Shown here: positions 34,901 through 44,945 of the stretch, piece by piece
How positions within the stretch are numbered: the stretch's first letter is position 1
How the letters are laid out: the number at the start of each line of letters is the position of its first letter
Position numbers and translations under genes: made by a program
Assembly (NCBI GenBank): GCA_030141605.1
Contig: JAQGDQ010001355.1
Location: 1 to 44,945, forward strand
Source of the DNA: Tubiluchus corallicola
Taxonomy: Eukaryota; Priapulida; Priapulimorpha; Priapulimorphida; Tubiluchidae
Length of the DNA: 44,945 nucleotides
Direction: 5' to 3'
Notes under the pieces: generated by a model
What the model was told of the DNA's origin: nothing
The model's database searches: none
What the model saw: only the letters and a program-made list of their open reading frames with translations

Positions 34901-37900
34901 AATTTGCTTGCTAGTAGATTGTCAGTAAATTCGATTACAAAGAATGTCACTTGTATTGTGGAAACCTTGATTTAGGTAGTTGCTTGATCGTATTATTTAC
35001 TTTCACTTCACTGCCCCTAGAACGATGATAGCGGTTTCGTTTTTTGAGGTTCATCTAGCAATGTCCAAAAAAACTACACCTGTAATATAGAGTGTCGCCA
35101 TATGTTTCGCTTACTGAAACACGCAGAGTTTGAAAGCTAAGTAAAACACGTGACAAAATGCAGCAAACATATGTGTGCTTTTTGTTTGTTTTTCTTTCTT
35201 AAGGTAAGATTTCTCAACACCTGGTTTGCTCACTTATCTGATTTCTCTCCAGCACAGACAGCATTTGCCTTGGCCGTACAGGTGATGGCGACAGTTGCTT
35301 TTTCTAATTAATAAATCAATACAATGAGGCAGTAACAGAGCATGAAACGAGATTGTTTTGATTGTGGAATGGTTTGAAAGGGATGCTCGTTGTGAGGGCA
35401 AACATTAAACAGCAAAACGGTGTACCAGATCCCACAGGAAATGATTCAGATACGTTATTAGATATATCCCTTTGTACGCGTGGGCCCTGTTGCCTGACCC
35501 ATCCCTGTTCCACGAAATAGATAAACAGTAACATACAGCACACGATAGGAAAGCCAAAAGAGTTTTTTTTACCTGTTAGCGATATTATTACATCTTTTGG
35601 CAATCTTTGATTATGTAAGACTGGCATGTCCATTTGCACTAATCCTGTTTCAGACACAACCACACTTGCAATCCTCTGATTGTAACTTAGGTCTAAGTTG
35701 GCAGTTTTCAGGCTTTCTGCACTAACAATTTGAATACTTCTAACATCAACCATTCTACGAAATGCTTTTGGATCAATGTACGTTAAGAGGGGATTATTAA
35801 CTATCCATACAGATCTCAAAACGTTGGCATGCATAAATGACGCAGTCAGATTTACAAAGTTTGAGTTGCTTATCTGCAGCACTCCAAATGTCTTCTTCTT
35901 GAATAATTTGCGTGGGAAGGAGCTGTCTTCGTAGTTTCTAATCTCCATGAACTCCACATAATCAGGTAGAGTGTTTTCCAGGAACCACATGTTAGAATAA
36001 CGGAGGCCATATATTTTGCCACATATTAGTCTGCAAGGTGTTTTGCTCACGACTTTACACAGATTCCATTTAATTCTTCTACCGCACTGATTTGAATACG
36101 GTGGAGGCAGTGTGGTGGTTGGTAAGGGCGGGTGTACAGTACTTGCACCACATGCATTATCAAAATCTGCAAGATACCATTCTCTAGCTGGAACTCCACA
36201 TTCGATATAAGAATCTTGCCAATTCTCCGCTTTTGTCCATCTCATCGAACAATTACACTCAAGTGGATTATCTAGAAAAGGAAAACAGTTTTGGTGTCAT
36301 ATTTCTTTTGTGTTTGTGTCATGAGAATTTTGTTGTATGCAGTATAATAATCAAATTTCAAGAAAAACAGTTGTGTTCTGCTTCAATCTTGCATAAAAAC
36401 CAACTTCATCTGTGCACTTCAATTTAGCATTAACAGTTCAGCATCATCTGTGAACTTCAATCTACATTAACAGTAAAGCTTTATTAATTCACTTAAATCT
36501 ACATAAATAGTACAGCTTCATCTATGCACTTCAGTCTACATTAACAGTTCAGCTTCATCTGTGCACTTCAATCTACATTAACAGTAGAGCTTCATCTGTG
36601 AACTTCAATCTAAATTAACAGTAAAGCTTTATTAATTCACTTAAATCTACATGAATAGTACAGCTTCATCTATGCACTTCAATCTACATTAACAGTTCAG
36701 CTTCATCTGTGCACTTCAATCTATATTAACAGTAGAGCTTCATCTGTGAACTTCAATCTACATTAACAGTAAAGCTTTATTAATGCACTGCAATCTACAT
36801 GAACAGTACAGCTTCATTTATGCACTTCAATATACGCTAACAGTTCAGCTTCATCTGTGCACTTCGATCTACATTCACAGTATAGTTTCGTCCATGCACA
36901 TCGATCTACTTTAACAGTACAGCCTCATCTATGCACTTCAACCTGCATTAACAGAACAGCTTCATCTGTGCACTTCAATCTGCATTAACAGTACAGCTTC
37001 ATCTGTGCACTTCACTCTACATTATTAGTACAGCTTCATCTGTGCACTTCAATCTACATTAATGGTGCAGCTTCATCGGTGCACTTCAATCTACATTAAC
37101 AGTACAGCTTCATCTATGCACTTCAATCTACATTAACAGTGCAGCTTTATCTGAGCACTTCAATCTGCATTAACAGTTCAGCTTCATCTATGCACTTCAA
37201 TCTACATTAACAGTGCAGCTTCATCTGTGCACTTCACTCTACATTAACAGTATAGCTTCATTTATGCACTTCAACCTACATTAGCAGTACAGCTTCATCT
37301 GTGCACTTCAATCTACATTAACAGTACAGTTTCATCTATCACTTCAATCTACATTTGCAGTACATTTTCGTCTGTGCACTTCACTCTACATTAGCAGTAC
37401 AGCTTCATCTGTGAACTTCAATCTACATTAACAGCACAGTTTCATCTATGCAATTCAATCTACATTAACGGTACAGTTTCATCTGTGCATTTCAATCTAC
37501 ATTAATGGTACAGTTTCATGTATGCACTTCAGTCTACATTAACAGTACAGCCCCCTCCGTGCACTTCAATCTACATTAACAGTACAGGTCCATCTGTGCG
37601 ATCTGTGCACTTCAATCTACATTAACAGTACAGGTCCATCTGTGCGATCTGTGCACTTCAATCTACATTAACAGCACAGTTTCATTTATGCACTGGAACC
37701 TACATTAGCAGTACAGCTTCATCTGTGAACTTCAATCTACATTAACAGCACAGTTTCATCTATGCATTTCAATCTACATTGACAGTACAGCTTCGTCTGT
37801 GCACTTCAATCTACATTAACAGTACAGCTTAATCTATGCACCTCAATCTACATTAACGGTACAGCTTCATCTGTGCATTTCAATCTATATTAACAGTACA

Positions 37901-39715
37901 GCTTCGTCTGTGCTTTTCAATCTACATTAACAGTACAACTTCATCTATGCACTTCAATCTACATTAACGGTACAGCTTCGTCTGTACATTTCAGTCTACA
38001 TTAACAGTACAGCTTCATCTAAGCACTTCAATCTACAGTAACAGTATAATTTCATCTGTGCACTATATCGTTTGTTGGTCACAATTTTTTTGGGTAAATA
38101 ATACGGTCCATATGAAGTTATATTCTTTAAGAGAAATTTCGCAAGCACAAACAAGTCAAGGTTTATCAAAGTATGCAAAGTGTACTAGATAACGTCTACA
38201 GTGTACTGTAGAGAGACAATAAACACCAAACGGTCTTACTCAATAATATTTGGGAAATAGTATAATGCAATATTTCAAGTCAAGCTGAGATAAAAATGAC
38301 AAAGAGCAATAATTATAGTGGTAGAAACTTTCAAACACTTCAACACTTCAAGAATTTCGCAGGAAAGTGGAGTAGCCTAGGCTCTTTATCAAAAATTAAC
38401 TCAGGTATAGTAATTTAATGATGGCGAGCGCCGTTTTGTTTACTACTAGTTAGGAAACATACGAAAATCACATGGTTTTCATCTTGAATACCAAGTCCAC
38501 ACTCACACGTTCTTCTCCCTCCTGGAATTCTCGACTACCTTCCTGTTCGAACTTTCATTCAGTGCAAAGACAGCAATACACGAGAGGTTCTAAAGCGAGT
38601 AAATTCAGGCACATCAGCATCGTGGATTAAAGCTCGCATATCGTTAAAATCTTGATCAATTAAATTTAAATTGTCATTTATTTATACCATAAGTTATCAA
38701 TATACCTTGACACACCTTGATTTTTTATTAATAGTACAGTTTCGTCTATGCACTTCAGTCTATGTAATTGTAATGTCTATGCACTTCAGTCTATGTAATT
38801 GTAATGATGCATGGTTCTCCCCGCCAGGTGGTCTGATTGGTGTCTCCCTAGTCGGCTCGTTCGCTCATGCTTCGGAGGCCAAGTAATCTGATTTCAATGC
38901 CAAGATGTCACACATAAATTTTTTGAAATGAACTTGCCAGTAAACTTGTCCTGTGTACTTCGAGCTGGCTGTGTCTGCAGTACAGGTGCCATTACAGGTA
39001 AGAACACCTGACTGTTTACCTGTTGAGTCTACAGGGCCATTCCATAGAAAAGGTTATACACCAGGTATTCAAAACCATGATGCAACGGCTTCGTACGGAC
39101 GGGACCTTCACAATGTGGGTTGGTCGAAAATTTCGCCCCCGTAACAATATATTAGCAGCACACTTTCATCTATGTACTTCAATCTACAGTAAGTGATTCA
39201 ACTACGTTCATCTACGTACAGAAACATACAGTTCCATCCATGCACTTCAATTAACATTAATGTTTCATCTATGTACTTCAGTCTACAACAACTGCTCAAT
39301 CAATTTACTTCAATCTATTGCAATAGTACATTTTCTACCATATTCATTTTACCCAGAAACAAATGCGCTAATAGATTACTGTTAACCCAGGAAATATTAG
39401 ATTACCTCACTGCATCTGTATCATCAAAAAATGAAGAAATTTGCAAAACTAAAAAGAAAAATTTCCCGATGTTATTAACGCCAAACAATGACACGATGCA
39501 ATTTTCACTGTACAAGATTATCACTTCGTGACAGAAACATGAATTGAATCGAACTGAAATTTACCTTTTTCTCAAATTTACAAATGTGCATTAACAGTTT
39601 CCAGTCTACAAGGGCGCAATAGTTGAATAGTATACAGGTAAATAGGGCCTAATGGGTAGTATAAGTGAAAAGGAGAGAGAATAGTGAGCAGGCCGCGGCC
39701 AAGCATGCACACGCA

Positions 39716-39746
<31 letters not shown>

Positions 39747-40613
39747 CCGCGCGCGAAGAACACAATTTTATCAAATTATTCTGAATAATTCGCAATAACA
39801 GGACAAAGAGCAAACGATGTTAGTTACTGCGTTTAAAGAGGTTATTTTATTCAACCAGAAAAACTTTTTGGTGATAATTTTTGATGTGCAGTAAAGTCGA
39901 CTATGCAACGTGCATATTTTCGCACTGCTTTTTTCCGGAAATCATGCATTTTGAAAAAACAACTTACACGCAATATAGAAAGATATGTTCTCTGCTGGAA
40001 GATTTGGTGGAAAGATCGGCCTTGTTAAATAATCTGTAGCTGTTGATACTATCGCAAACATTGAGATCTTTGGGTTTGATGAAAAGTCTAAGCTTGTTAC
40101 GTCCAGTTTTAACGAATTCTGGATTCTCAACACGGCTAGGTTGTCTAATCTTGAAAAGGCTTGGGGATGTATCGTTTTTAGTTCATAATTGTCCTCCAGT
40201 ATTATATTGTCAACGTCTCCATAGAAAGCATCACTGTCAATAGTTTCGAGTTTCTTAGAATCTCTAATCTGCAAAACAGTTACTTGTTTTTTGTCTAGAA
40301 AGTAATCAGGTAAAGTCGGATCATCGTACTTAAAAATTGTGATTTCTGATAAATTATTTTTCATTGCACCAACTACTTCACCAAGTGCTATTTTATCAAG
40401 TGGCTCTTTTATACCACACAAAACTTCGCAGAAGTATATGCCGGATTTGTAGCCCTCAACAATTACAACAAAAGTACAGTTTTGTCTCCACCAATCACCT
40501 CCGCATCCATACACGGTCATATGTACTCCGTGTATCTGCTGAATTGATTTAAATGTATTAACAATGAAATATCCAAATATCAATGCAGTAAACAAAAAGT
40601 TATTATTGAACAT
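28735..40613 (-). CDS. Gene C: paralogue of gene B, 5 exons
   Basis: Minus-strand exons 40613-39968, 36271-35573, 34868-34203, 31367-30642 and 28985-28735 join in one frame of about 995 residues. All introns are phase 1 and GT-AG. The layout equals gene B: signal peptide (residues 1-20), four modules with C...C...Cx3CG (C37, C46, C62 and C66 in module 1), YxDxxxPxxF and LRR-like strands, four LRRCT-like motifs at the starts of exons 2-5, and a hydrophobic tail (LFFCLCLELLL near the end). Thr/Pro-rich linkers occur in exons 2 and 4 but not 3, as in gene B. No frame disruptions are seen, so the gene looks intact. Function unknown; predicted secreted or GPI-anchored LRR-like protein. It is tail-to-tail with gene B, 4.6 kb apart. 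Confidence 0.85.
29085..29665. repeat. Dispersed repeat family 2, copy B
   Basis: Reverse-complement copy of 12050-12665. It lies in gene C intron 4 and directly abuts the piggyBac-like MITE at 29677. Confidence 0.7.
29677..30041. mobile_element. piggyBac-like MITE
   Basis: It is bounded by TTAA at 29677-29680 and 30038-30041. Inverted ends are CCCTTTCAATCCC and GGGTATGAAAGGG. TTAA duplication with CCC-starting ends is the hallmark of piggyBac. The interior is AT-rich and non-coding. Confidence 0.65.
30424..30648. repeat. About 114-bp tandem duplication covering a splice donor
   Basis: Unit 1 (30424-30537) and unit 2 (30538-30648) share CACCTCA.TAAAAA, TTTGCTATT.TTCGGA, ATTATTGTCGAA-like words and CTCACCTGTTAG. 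Unit 2 contains the real gene C exon 4 donor (GT at 30641-30640). Unit 1 contains a duplicate donor (GT at 30526-30525). Confidence 0.8.
30642..31367 (-). CDS. Gene C exon 4: LRRCT 3 and module 4
   Basis: A symmetric 726-nt exon. NEISCGCPLKWAQSKYW, a linker with TTTTTAQPVTTP, cluster CDVRFKECT...CNVVCG, HYKEAQLPDLFLRRK, IHPKAF and ADLDLSINF. The donor is CAG|GTGAGT. It matches gene B exon 4. Confidence 0.87.
32180..32740. repeat. Dispersed repeat family 3, copy B
   Basis: Direct copy of the 21630-22440 repeat, shorter and without the internal duplication. It lies in gene C intron 3. Confidence 0.65.
32840..34060. other. Middle of gene C intron 3
   Basis: An imperfect TCAAATGTAGA motif recurs between 32860 and 33010. 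Otherwise no feature was recognised. Confidence 0.3.
34070..34193 (+). mobile_element. LINE-like 3' end with (GAT)n tail, copy 2
   Basis: Truncated copy of the element ending at 5812. Its GATGATGATG tail stops only about 8 bases from the gene C exon 3 splice donor, on the intron side and antisense to the gene. Confidence 0.5.
34203..34868 (-). CDS. Gene C exon 3: LRRCT 2 and module 3
   Basis: A symmetric 666-nt exon. NPLYCDCKMEWTKRKNW...IIDC..PP, cluster CGFAISKC...CFVVCG, NYQEKELPQYFLKGK, LALDMSNNLEI, ending LLELKG. No Thr-rich linker, as in gene B exon 3. Confidence 0.87.
35573..36271 (-). CDS. Gene C exon 2: LRRCT 1 and module 2
   Basis: A symmetric 699-nt exon. NPLECNCSMRWTKAENW...IECG, Pro/Thr linker PPLPTTTLPPP, cluster CGRRIKWNLCK...CRLICG, NYEDSSFPRKLFKKK, IDPKAF and ANLDLSYNQRI. 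The donor is CAG|GTAAAA. The frame stays open for about 85 codons into intron 2. Confidence 0.87.
36375..38075. repeat. 37-bp satellite, about 45 units, in gene C intron 1
   Basis: The unit is CTTCATCTGTGCACTTCAAT plus CTACATTAACAGTACAG, with variants (GTGAACTTC, TATGCACTTC, CTTTATTAATTCACTTAAAT near the left end). Stray units reappear at 38740-38800, 39160-39310 and, inverted, 44080-44240 and 44590-44620, inside the inverted-repeat arms. Units abut without unique spacers. Confidence 0.95.
38398..40187 (+). repeat. Left arm of large inverted duplication
   Basis: It begins TCAGGTATAGTAATTTAATG and matches the reverse complement of 43212-44945 almost throughout, with only scattered substitutions and small indels. 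It includes the 3' two-thirds of gene C exon 1 and the neighbouring intron, a (GCAC)n block and stray 37-bp satellite units. The outer limit may lie further left, because the right arm runs off the window. Confidence 0.92.
39707..39750. repeat. (GCAC)n / (AC)n microsatellite
   Basis: Short tetranucleotide run within the left arm. The inverted counterpart is at about 43650-43690. Confidence 0.9.
39968..40613 (-). CDS. Gene C exon 1: signal peptide and module 1
   Basis: It starts MFNNNFLFTALIFGYFIVNT (signal peptide), then the Cys cluster ending CEVLCG, KYDDPTLPDYFLDKK, IHPQAF and SLDFSSNPKI. The donor is T|GTAAGT. The part from about 40187 leftwards is duplicated in the right arm. Confidence 0.85.
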
Positions 40614-41389
40614 GGCTGACTATAACAAACTTTTGAAACTTTTTTCAATTGTTCAAAGAAACGACTTTCTAAAACGCTTTGGAACTTTTGCGCAATTTTA
40701 GTAATAGTAATTGTCTTAGAACAATGCAAAAAATTTTCTCCAGTTGTTTTTCCAAAGAATTTACAATTATGGAATTAAAAATTTATTTTCAATGTGGCAA
40801 CCCTTTGTTCCATTTTTTCAATATTTCGTTGGTAGTAAATAATTCTGTATTGGTTGGGTTCCTGTTTGCAAGCCTGCCGCAAAAATCAAGCTGGACCTAT
40901 TAATTAAAAACTGGGTGGCAAATCAGTATGCCAAATTTTAATGCAGTTTCAGAATATATCCAAAACTTTGCCATTTTCAAGTTTTTGCAATAACCTTATC
41001 TTTGTATGGATAGATAATATTTTAAATGCATTTACAGAATGAATTAAACATTGAAACATTGATTCATTGACAATGAATTGAAACACTGTACCTAAATAAA
41101 TCACCTAAAATTATAGAGGCATAAAGAAAGCGTTTACATCCAGAAGTGCTAAAGTTTTTTTAGGAACACCATAACTTTTTTCTTAAGCTTTACTAAGAAC
41201 TTGTTCATTTATTTGCAAAACACTTTTATTTTTTAGTTGTCATGTAAAATAGTAATTCATAAATAAATCACGAATCACACAGCAGAATTAAGAAAGTTAC
41301 TTTATTGGAGCAGCTTTAAAGCACTTTTACATCAGTAAGATAAGGATATGCTAACTTCCAAGAAAACCCACGCCTAATGCAGTATAGAC
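40614..41389. other. Upstream region of gene C
   Basis: AT-rich. No clear TATA box or other promoter element was seen, and no exon was recognised. Confidence 0.3.
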
Positions 41390-41890
41390 CAGGGGTGTGC
41401 AAATTATCTGACTAGGCGGGCCACATTAAACATTCCCTCAATTCCTGCAGGCCACATGCAGTTTGGTCAATGAGCCAAGTACAGAAAGGCCTAATAACGA
41501 TTTTTTTTGCATCCGACCTGCGTACATCATTACTACTACACTCAAGAAACTATTTTAGAAGTCACTAAAATTTATATTACAAACCATATATTTCTACTTT
41601 CAGCACAGATAGTGGTAATTTCAATACAATGCATATTAGTAACGTGTATCACACAGTCTGTGTAGTACAGTGACATTAAGCTACAACTGTCTTGTAAGGG
41701 TTAATGGCATCCGATCTAGTAGAAAAAACTACACGCACTATCTTTGGGATCGTGGCACGGACTTCAGCTGGATACACTCAATTAATCGCCTGGGCCGCAG
41801 TTTCATTAGGTTGACAAATCTCTTCGCGGGCCGCACAAATTCTCTTGGCGGGCCGCAAGTGGCCCGCGGGCCGCAATTTGCACACCCCTG
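41390..41890. mobile_element. hAT non-autonomous element with perfect TSD
   Basis: The ends CAGGGGTGTGCAAATT and AATTTGCACACCCCTG are perfect 16-bp inverted repeats. GTATAGAC is duplicated exactly at 41382-41389 and 41891-41898. Subterminal GCGGGCC words cluster near both ends, mostly on the right. No transposase frame. Confidence 0.93.
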
Positions 41891-42333
41891 GTATAGACAA
41901 ATAAAAAACCTTAAAAATATAGGCTTATTTGAAGTCAGAAATCCGTCCATGAAATATTAGATAAAGACAAATAAACACATTAAAGTGGGAAAAGGAAGTA
42001 AAAAAATCCACGTTACTTTATAGATTTTAAACCTGTCACATTGTAAGATGCTCACCTATGACAGATGTAGAATGTAGGACTATTGCCAAGCCAACGTTTC
42101 TACATCTCTCATACCTATGCTTAGTAATGTGGAACAAGTCACCAATTACACACTTCTAATAGTATTACTAAAGTAAGTTATCATCTAGATCGGTATTAAA
42201 AAGATCATGTGGAGAGTGCCCCAAGAACAGACAATGTGCAATGGACTGAGTAGACAACATCGTTTACTTATCATTTTCTATACTTTTTTTATAAAAAATT
42301 TTGCATGCTTCTTTTAGTGGACACGTTTAAGCT

Positions 42334-42434
42334 TTACAAGGTGTAAGGTTTACTTCTCAGACAGTCAACAAGAGACACATTCCATTGTACGCCTTTCATC
42401 CAGCTCAGATTGCAATCACAATATAATAGATTTT
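42334..42434 (-). pseudogene. Orphan last-type LRRCT exon of a third family member
   Basis: Acceptor TTTTCAG|AA precedes the minus-strand frame NLLYCDCNLSWMKGVQWNVS followed by LVDCLRSKPYTL and TAA. The spacing CxC...W...C, the phase 1 entry and the WMK (compare WLK) match exon 5 of genes B and C. It stops after 32 residues and lacks FCDPxNPAN and the hydrophobic tail. Either it is the end of another minus-strand copy extending right, or a relic. Confidence 0.72.
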
Positions 42435-42511
42435 CTGAAAAGATGTTATTCTGCATTTCATATATGAGTATGGAAGGCACTGTGGTGTAATAAATTGTGT
42501 ACTGTGCAATC

Positions 42512-42755
42512 TTACTTACTCACTCACTCACTCACTCACTCACACACTCACTCACTCACTCACTCACTCACAAGTTTTACTACAAAATTACATTAGACAT
42601 TAGTAACATTTACAGTAAGAATAGACTATAACTACACAAACTGACAAGTTTTGCTACAAGAATACATTAGACAGTAACATTTACAGTAAGAATAGACTAT
42701 AACTACACAAGCTGACAAGTTTTACTACAAGATTACATTACACATTAGTAGAAAA
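42512..42755. repeat. (ACTC)n and 71-74-bp tandem repeats
   Basis: An ACTC tetranucleotide run (42512-42572) is followed by 2.5 units of a repeat containing CAAGTTTTACTACAA, ACATTTACAGTAAGAATAGA and CTATAACTACACAA. Confidence 0.9.
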
Positions 42756-43211
42756 TGACGATTAGAAAGTATTAATGTACGAATATTTAAGACTGATGCC
42801 TTTCATATCAGATAGAAACTACTGGAAGCGTTTAGTACGTAATATAAAGTCATGTATACATTGGAATATTTTACAGTTAACAACATAGTTAAATTCATCT
42901 TTTCCGAATAATAACAACTTCAACAGAACATTAGTCCCTAAGCCAGCTATATTAAGGTTTTCGGGCAGAAGTATTTCATTTAATTTATCAAACATAACAA
43001 CCCTAGTTTGTTGATACAATGCTCATTGGTTTAACGGAAAGTACTTTGGATTTCTGTCATTGATGTCATTGTCTTTCGCAGGCTGATTATAAATAAACTT
43101 TTAGGTAAAATTCTCCTATTCAATGCAATTACAAATTTACAAACAGGAGAGTACAAACACAAGGTGCATGCTTCTAAGTGGAGACGTTGACAATATAATA
43201 CTTGAGGACAC
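42756..43211. other. Loop sequence between orphan exon and right arm
   Basis: No feature recognised. The 66-codon minus-strand frame near 42819-43019 has no identifiable domain. Confidence 0.25.
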
Positions 43212-43434
43212 TATGAACTAAAACGATACATCCCCAAGCCTTTTCAAGATTAGACAAATCTAGCCGTAAGTTGAGAATCCAGAATTCGTTAAACTGGACG
43301 TAACAAGCTAGACTTTTCATCAAACTCAAAGATCTCAAAGTGTTTGCGATAGTATCAACAGCTACAGATTATTTAGTCAAGGCCGATCTTTCCACCAAAT
43401 CTTCCAGCAGAGAACATATCTTTCTATATTGCGT
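43212..43434 (+). pseudogene. Broken copy of gene C exon 1, 3' part
   Basis: It lies in the right arm and aligns with gene C 40187-39968 up to the splice donor. Several small indels (for example an extra AG at CTCAAAG, loss of T in AAGCTAGAC) shift the frame, and the donor GTAAGT has become GTAATG. It lacks the signal peptide and Cys cluster. Non-functional. Confidence 0.85.
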
Positions 43435-43652
43435 GTAATGTTGTTTTTTCAAAATGCATGATTTCCGGAAAAGCAGTGCGAAAATATGCACGTTGCATAG
43501 TCGACTTTACTGCACATCAAAAATTATCACTAAAAAGTTTTTCTGGTTGAATAAAATAACTCCCTTTTAAACGCAGTACTAACATCGTTTGCTTGTCCTG
43601 TTATTGCGAATTATTCAGAATAATTTGATAAAATTGTGTTCTTCGCGCGCGG

Positions 43653-43683
<31 letters not shown>

Positions 43684-44945
43684 TGTGCATGCTTGGCCGC
43701 GGCCTGCTCACTATTCTCTCTCCTTTTCACTTATACTACCCATTAGGCCCTATTTACCTGTATACTATTCAACTATTGCGCCCTTGTAGACTGGAAACTG
43801 TTAATGCACATTTGTAAATTTGAGAAAAAGGTAAATTTCAGTTCGATTCAATTCATGTTTCTGTCACGAAGTGATAATCTTGTACAGTGAAAATTGCATC
43901 GTGTCATTGTTTGGCGTTAATAACATCGGGAAATTTTTCTTTTTAGTTTTGCAAATTTCTTCATTTTTTGATGATACAGATGCAGTGAGGTAATCTAATA
44001 TTTCCTGGGTTAACAGTAATCTATTAGCGCATTTGTTTCTGGGTAAAATGAATATGGTAGAAAATGTACTATTGCAATAGATTGAAGTAAATTGATTGAG
44101 CAGTTGTTGTAGACTGAAGTACATAGATGAAACATTAATGTTAATTGAAGTGCATGGATGGAACTATATGTTTCTGCACGTAGATGAACGTGTTTGAATC
44201 ACTTACTGTAGACTGAAATACATAGATGAAACTGTGTTACGGGGGCGAAATTTTCGACCAACAAACATTGTGAAGGTCTCGTCCGTACGAAGCCGTTGCA
44301 TAATGGTTTTGAATACCGGGTGTATTGAAAACCTTTTCTATGGAATGGCCTTGTAAACTCAACAGGTAAACAGTCAGGTGTGTCTTACCTGTCATGGCAC
44401 CTGTACTGCAGATGCAGTCAGCTCGAAGTACACAGGACAAGTTTACTGGTAAGTTTATTTCAACCTAAAGTTTTCATCATCTTGGCATTGAAATCAGATT
44501 ACTTGGCCTCCGAAGTATGAGAGAACGAACCGACTAGGGGAGACACCAATCAGACCCCCTGGCGGGGAGAATCATGCATCATTACAATTACATAGAGTGA
44601 AGTGCATAGACAAAACTGTACTATTAATATAGAATCAAGGTGTGTCAAGGTACATTGATACCTTATAAATAAATGACAATTTAAATTTAATTGATCAGGA
44701 TTTTAACGATATACGAGCTTTATTCCACGATGCTGATGTGTCTGAATTTACTCGCTTTAGAACCTCTCGTTTATTGTTGTTTTTGCACTGAATGAAAGTT
44801 CGAACAGGAGGTGGTCGAGAATTCCATGAGGGAGAAGAACGTGTGAGTGTGGACTTGGTATTCAAGATGAAAACCACGTGATTTCGTGTTTCCTAACTAA
44901 TAGTAAAGAAAACGGCACTCGCCATCATAAAATTACTATACCTGA
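43212..44945 (-). repeat. Right arm of large inverted duplication
   Basis: Reverse-complement partner of 38398-40187. It still matches at the last base of the window, so the duplication continues beyond it. Confidence 0.92.

Noticed and set aside
36375-38075. CRISPR-like regularly repeated array
   Set aside because: The 37-bp units abut with no unique spacers, there are no cas genes, and the context is eukaryotic. It is a satellite.

Overview
This is an AT-rich piece of a metazoan nuclear genome, most likely an invertebrate. The reasons are GT-AG introns, abundant microsatellites and minisatellites, mixed animal-type mobile elements (hAT, PIF/Harbinger, piggyBac-like, LINE, LTR-gag relics), and two secreted-protein families (pentraxin and leucine-rich repeat). 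I cannot name the species. There are no bacterial, phage or CRISPR features.

Layout. Positions 1-3000 are mostly pentanucleotide satellites and a 47-bp minisatellite. 3000-7440 is mostly unrecognised, with a LINE 3' end and a minus-strand SAP/gag retroelement relic. 7447-11439 (+) is a four-exon pentraxin-domain gene or pseudogene; its second exon carries a stop codon in place of the conserved Trp before the HH motif and a TA-repeat frameshift. 14528-24099 (+) is gene B: five exons, about 1015 residues, with a signal peptide, four LRR-like modules and a last LRRCT-like exon. 24100-28734 is intergenic and holds two opposed copies of one hAT-type MITE, a minisatellite and a (CT)n tract. 28735-40613 (-) is gene C: five exons, about 995 residues, a full-length paralogue of gene B with the same exon order and phases. 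Beyond 40613 lie a hAT MITE with a perfect 8-bp target duplication, an orphan last-type LRRCT exon, and the right arm of a large inverted duplication (about 38398-40187 against 43212 to the window end) that copies the 3' part of gene C exon 1 as a broken fragment.

The main biological content is the tail-to-tail pair of multi-module LRR genes. Each internal exon is a symmetric phase 1-1 unit that begins at the LRRCT-like motif and ends after the following LRR stretch, so exon units are shifted by one domain relative to protein modules. With the orphan exon and exon 1 fragment, at least three to four copies or remnants of the family lie within 31 kb, which points to a duplicating cluster. A recognition or defence role is only an inference, based on extracellular LRR architecture and the nearby pentraxin.
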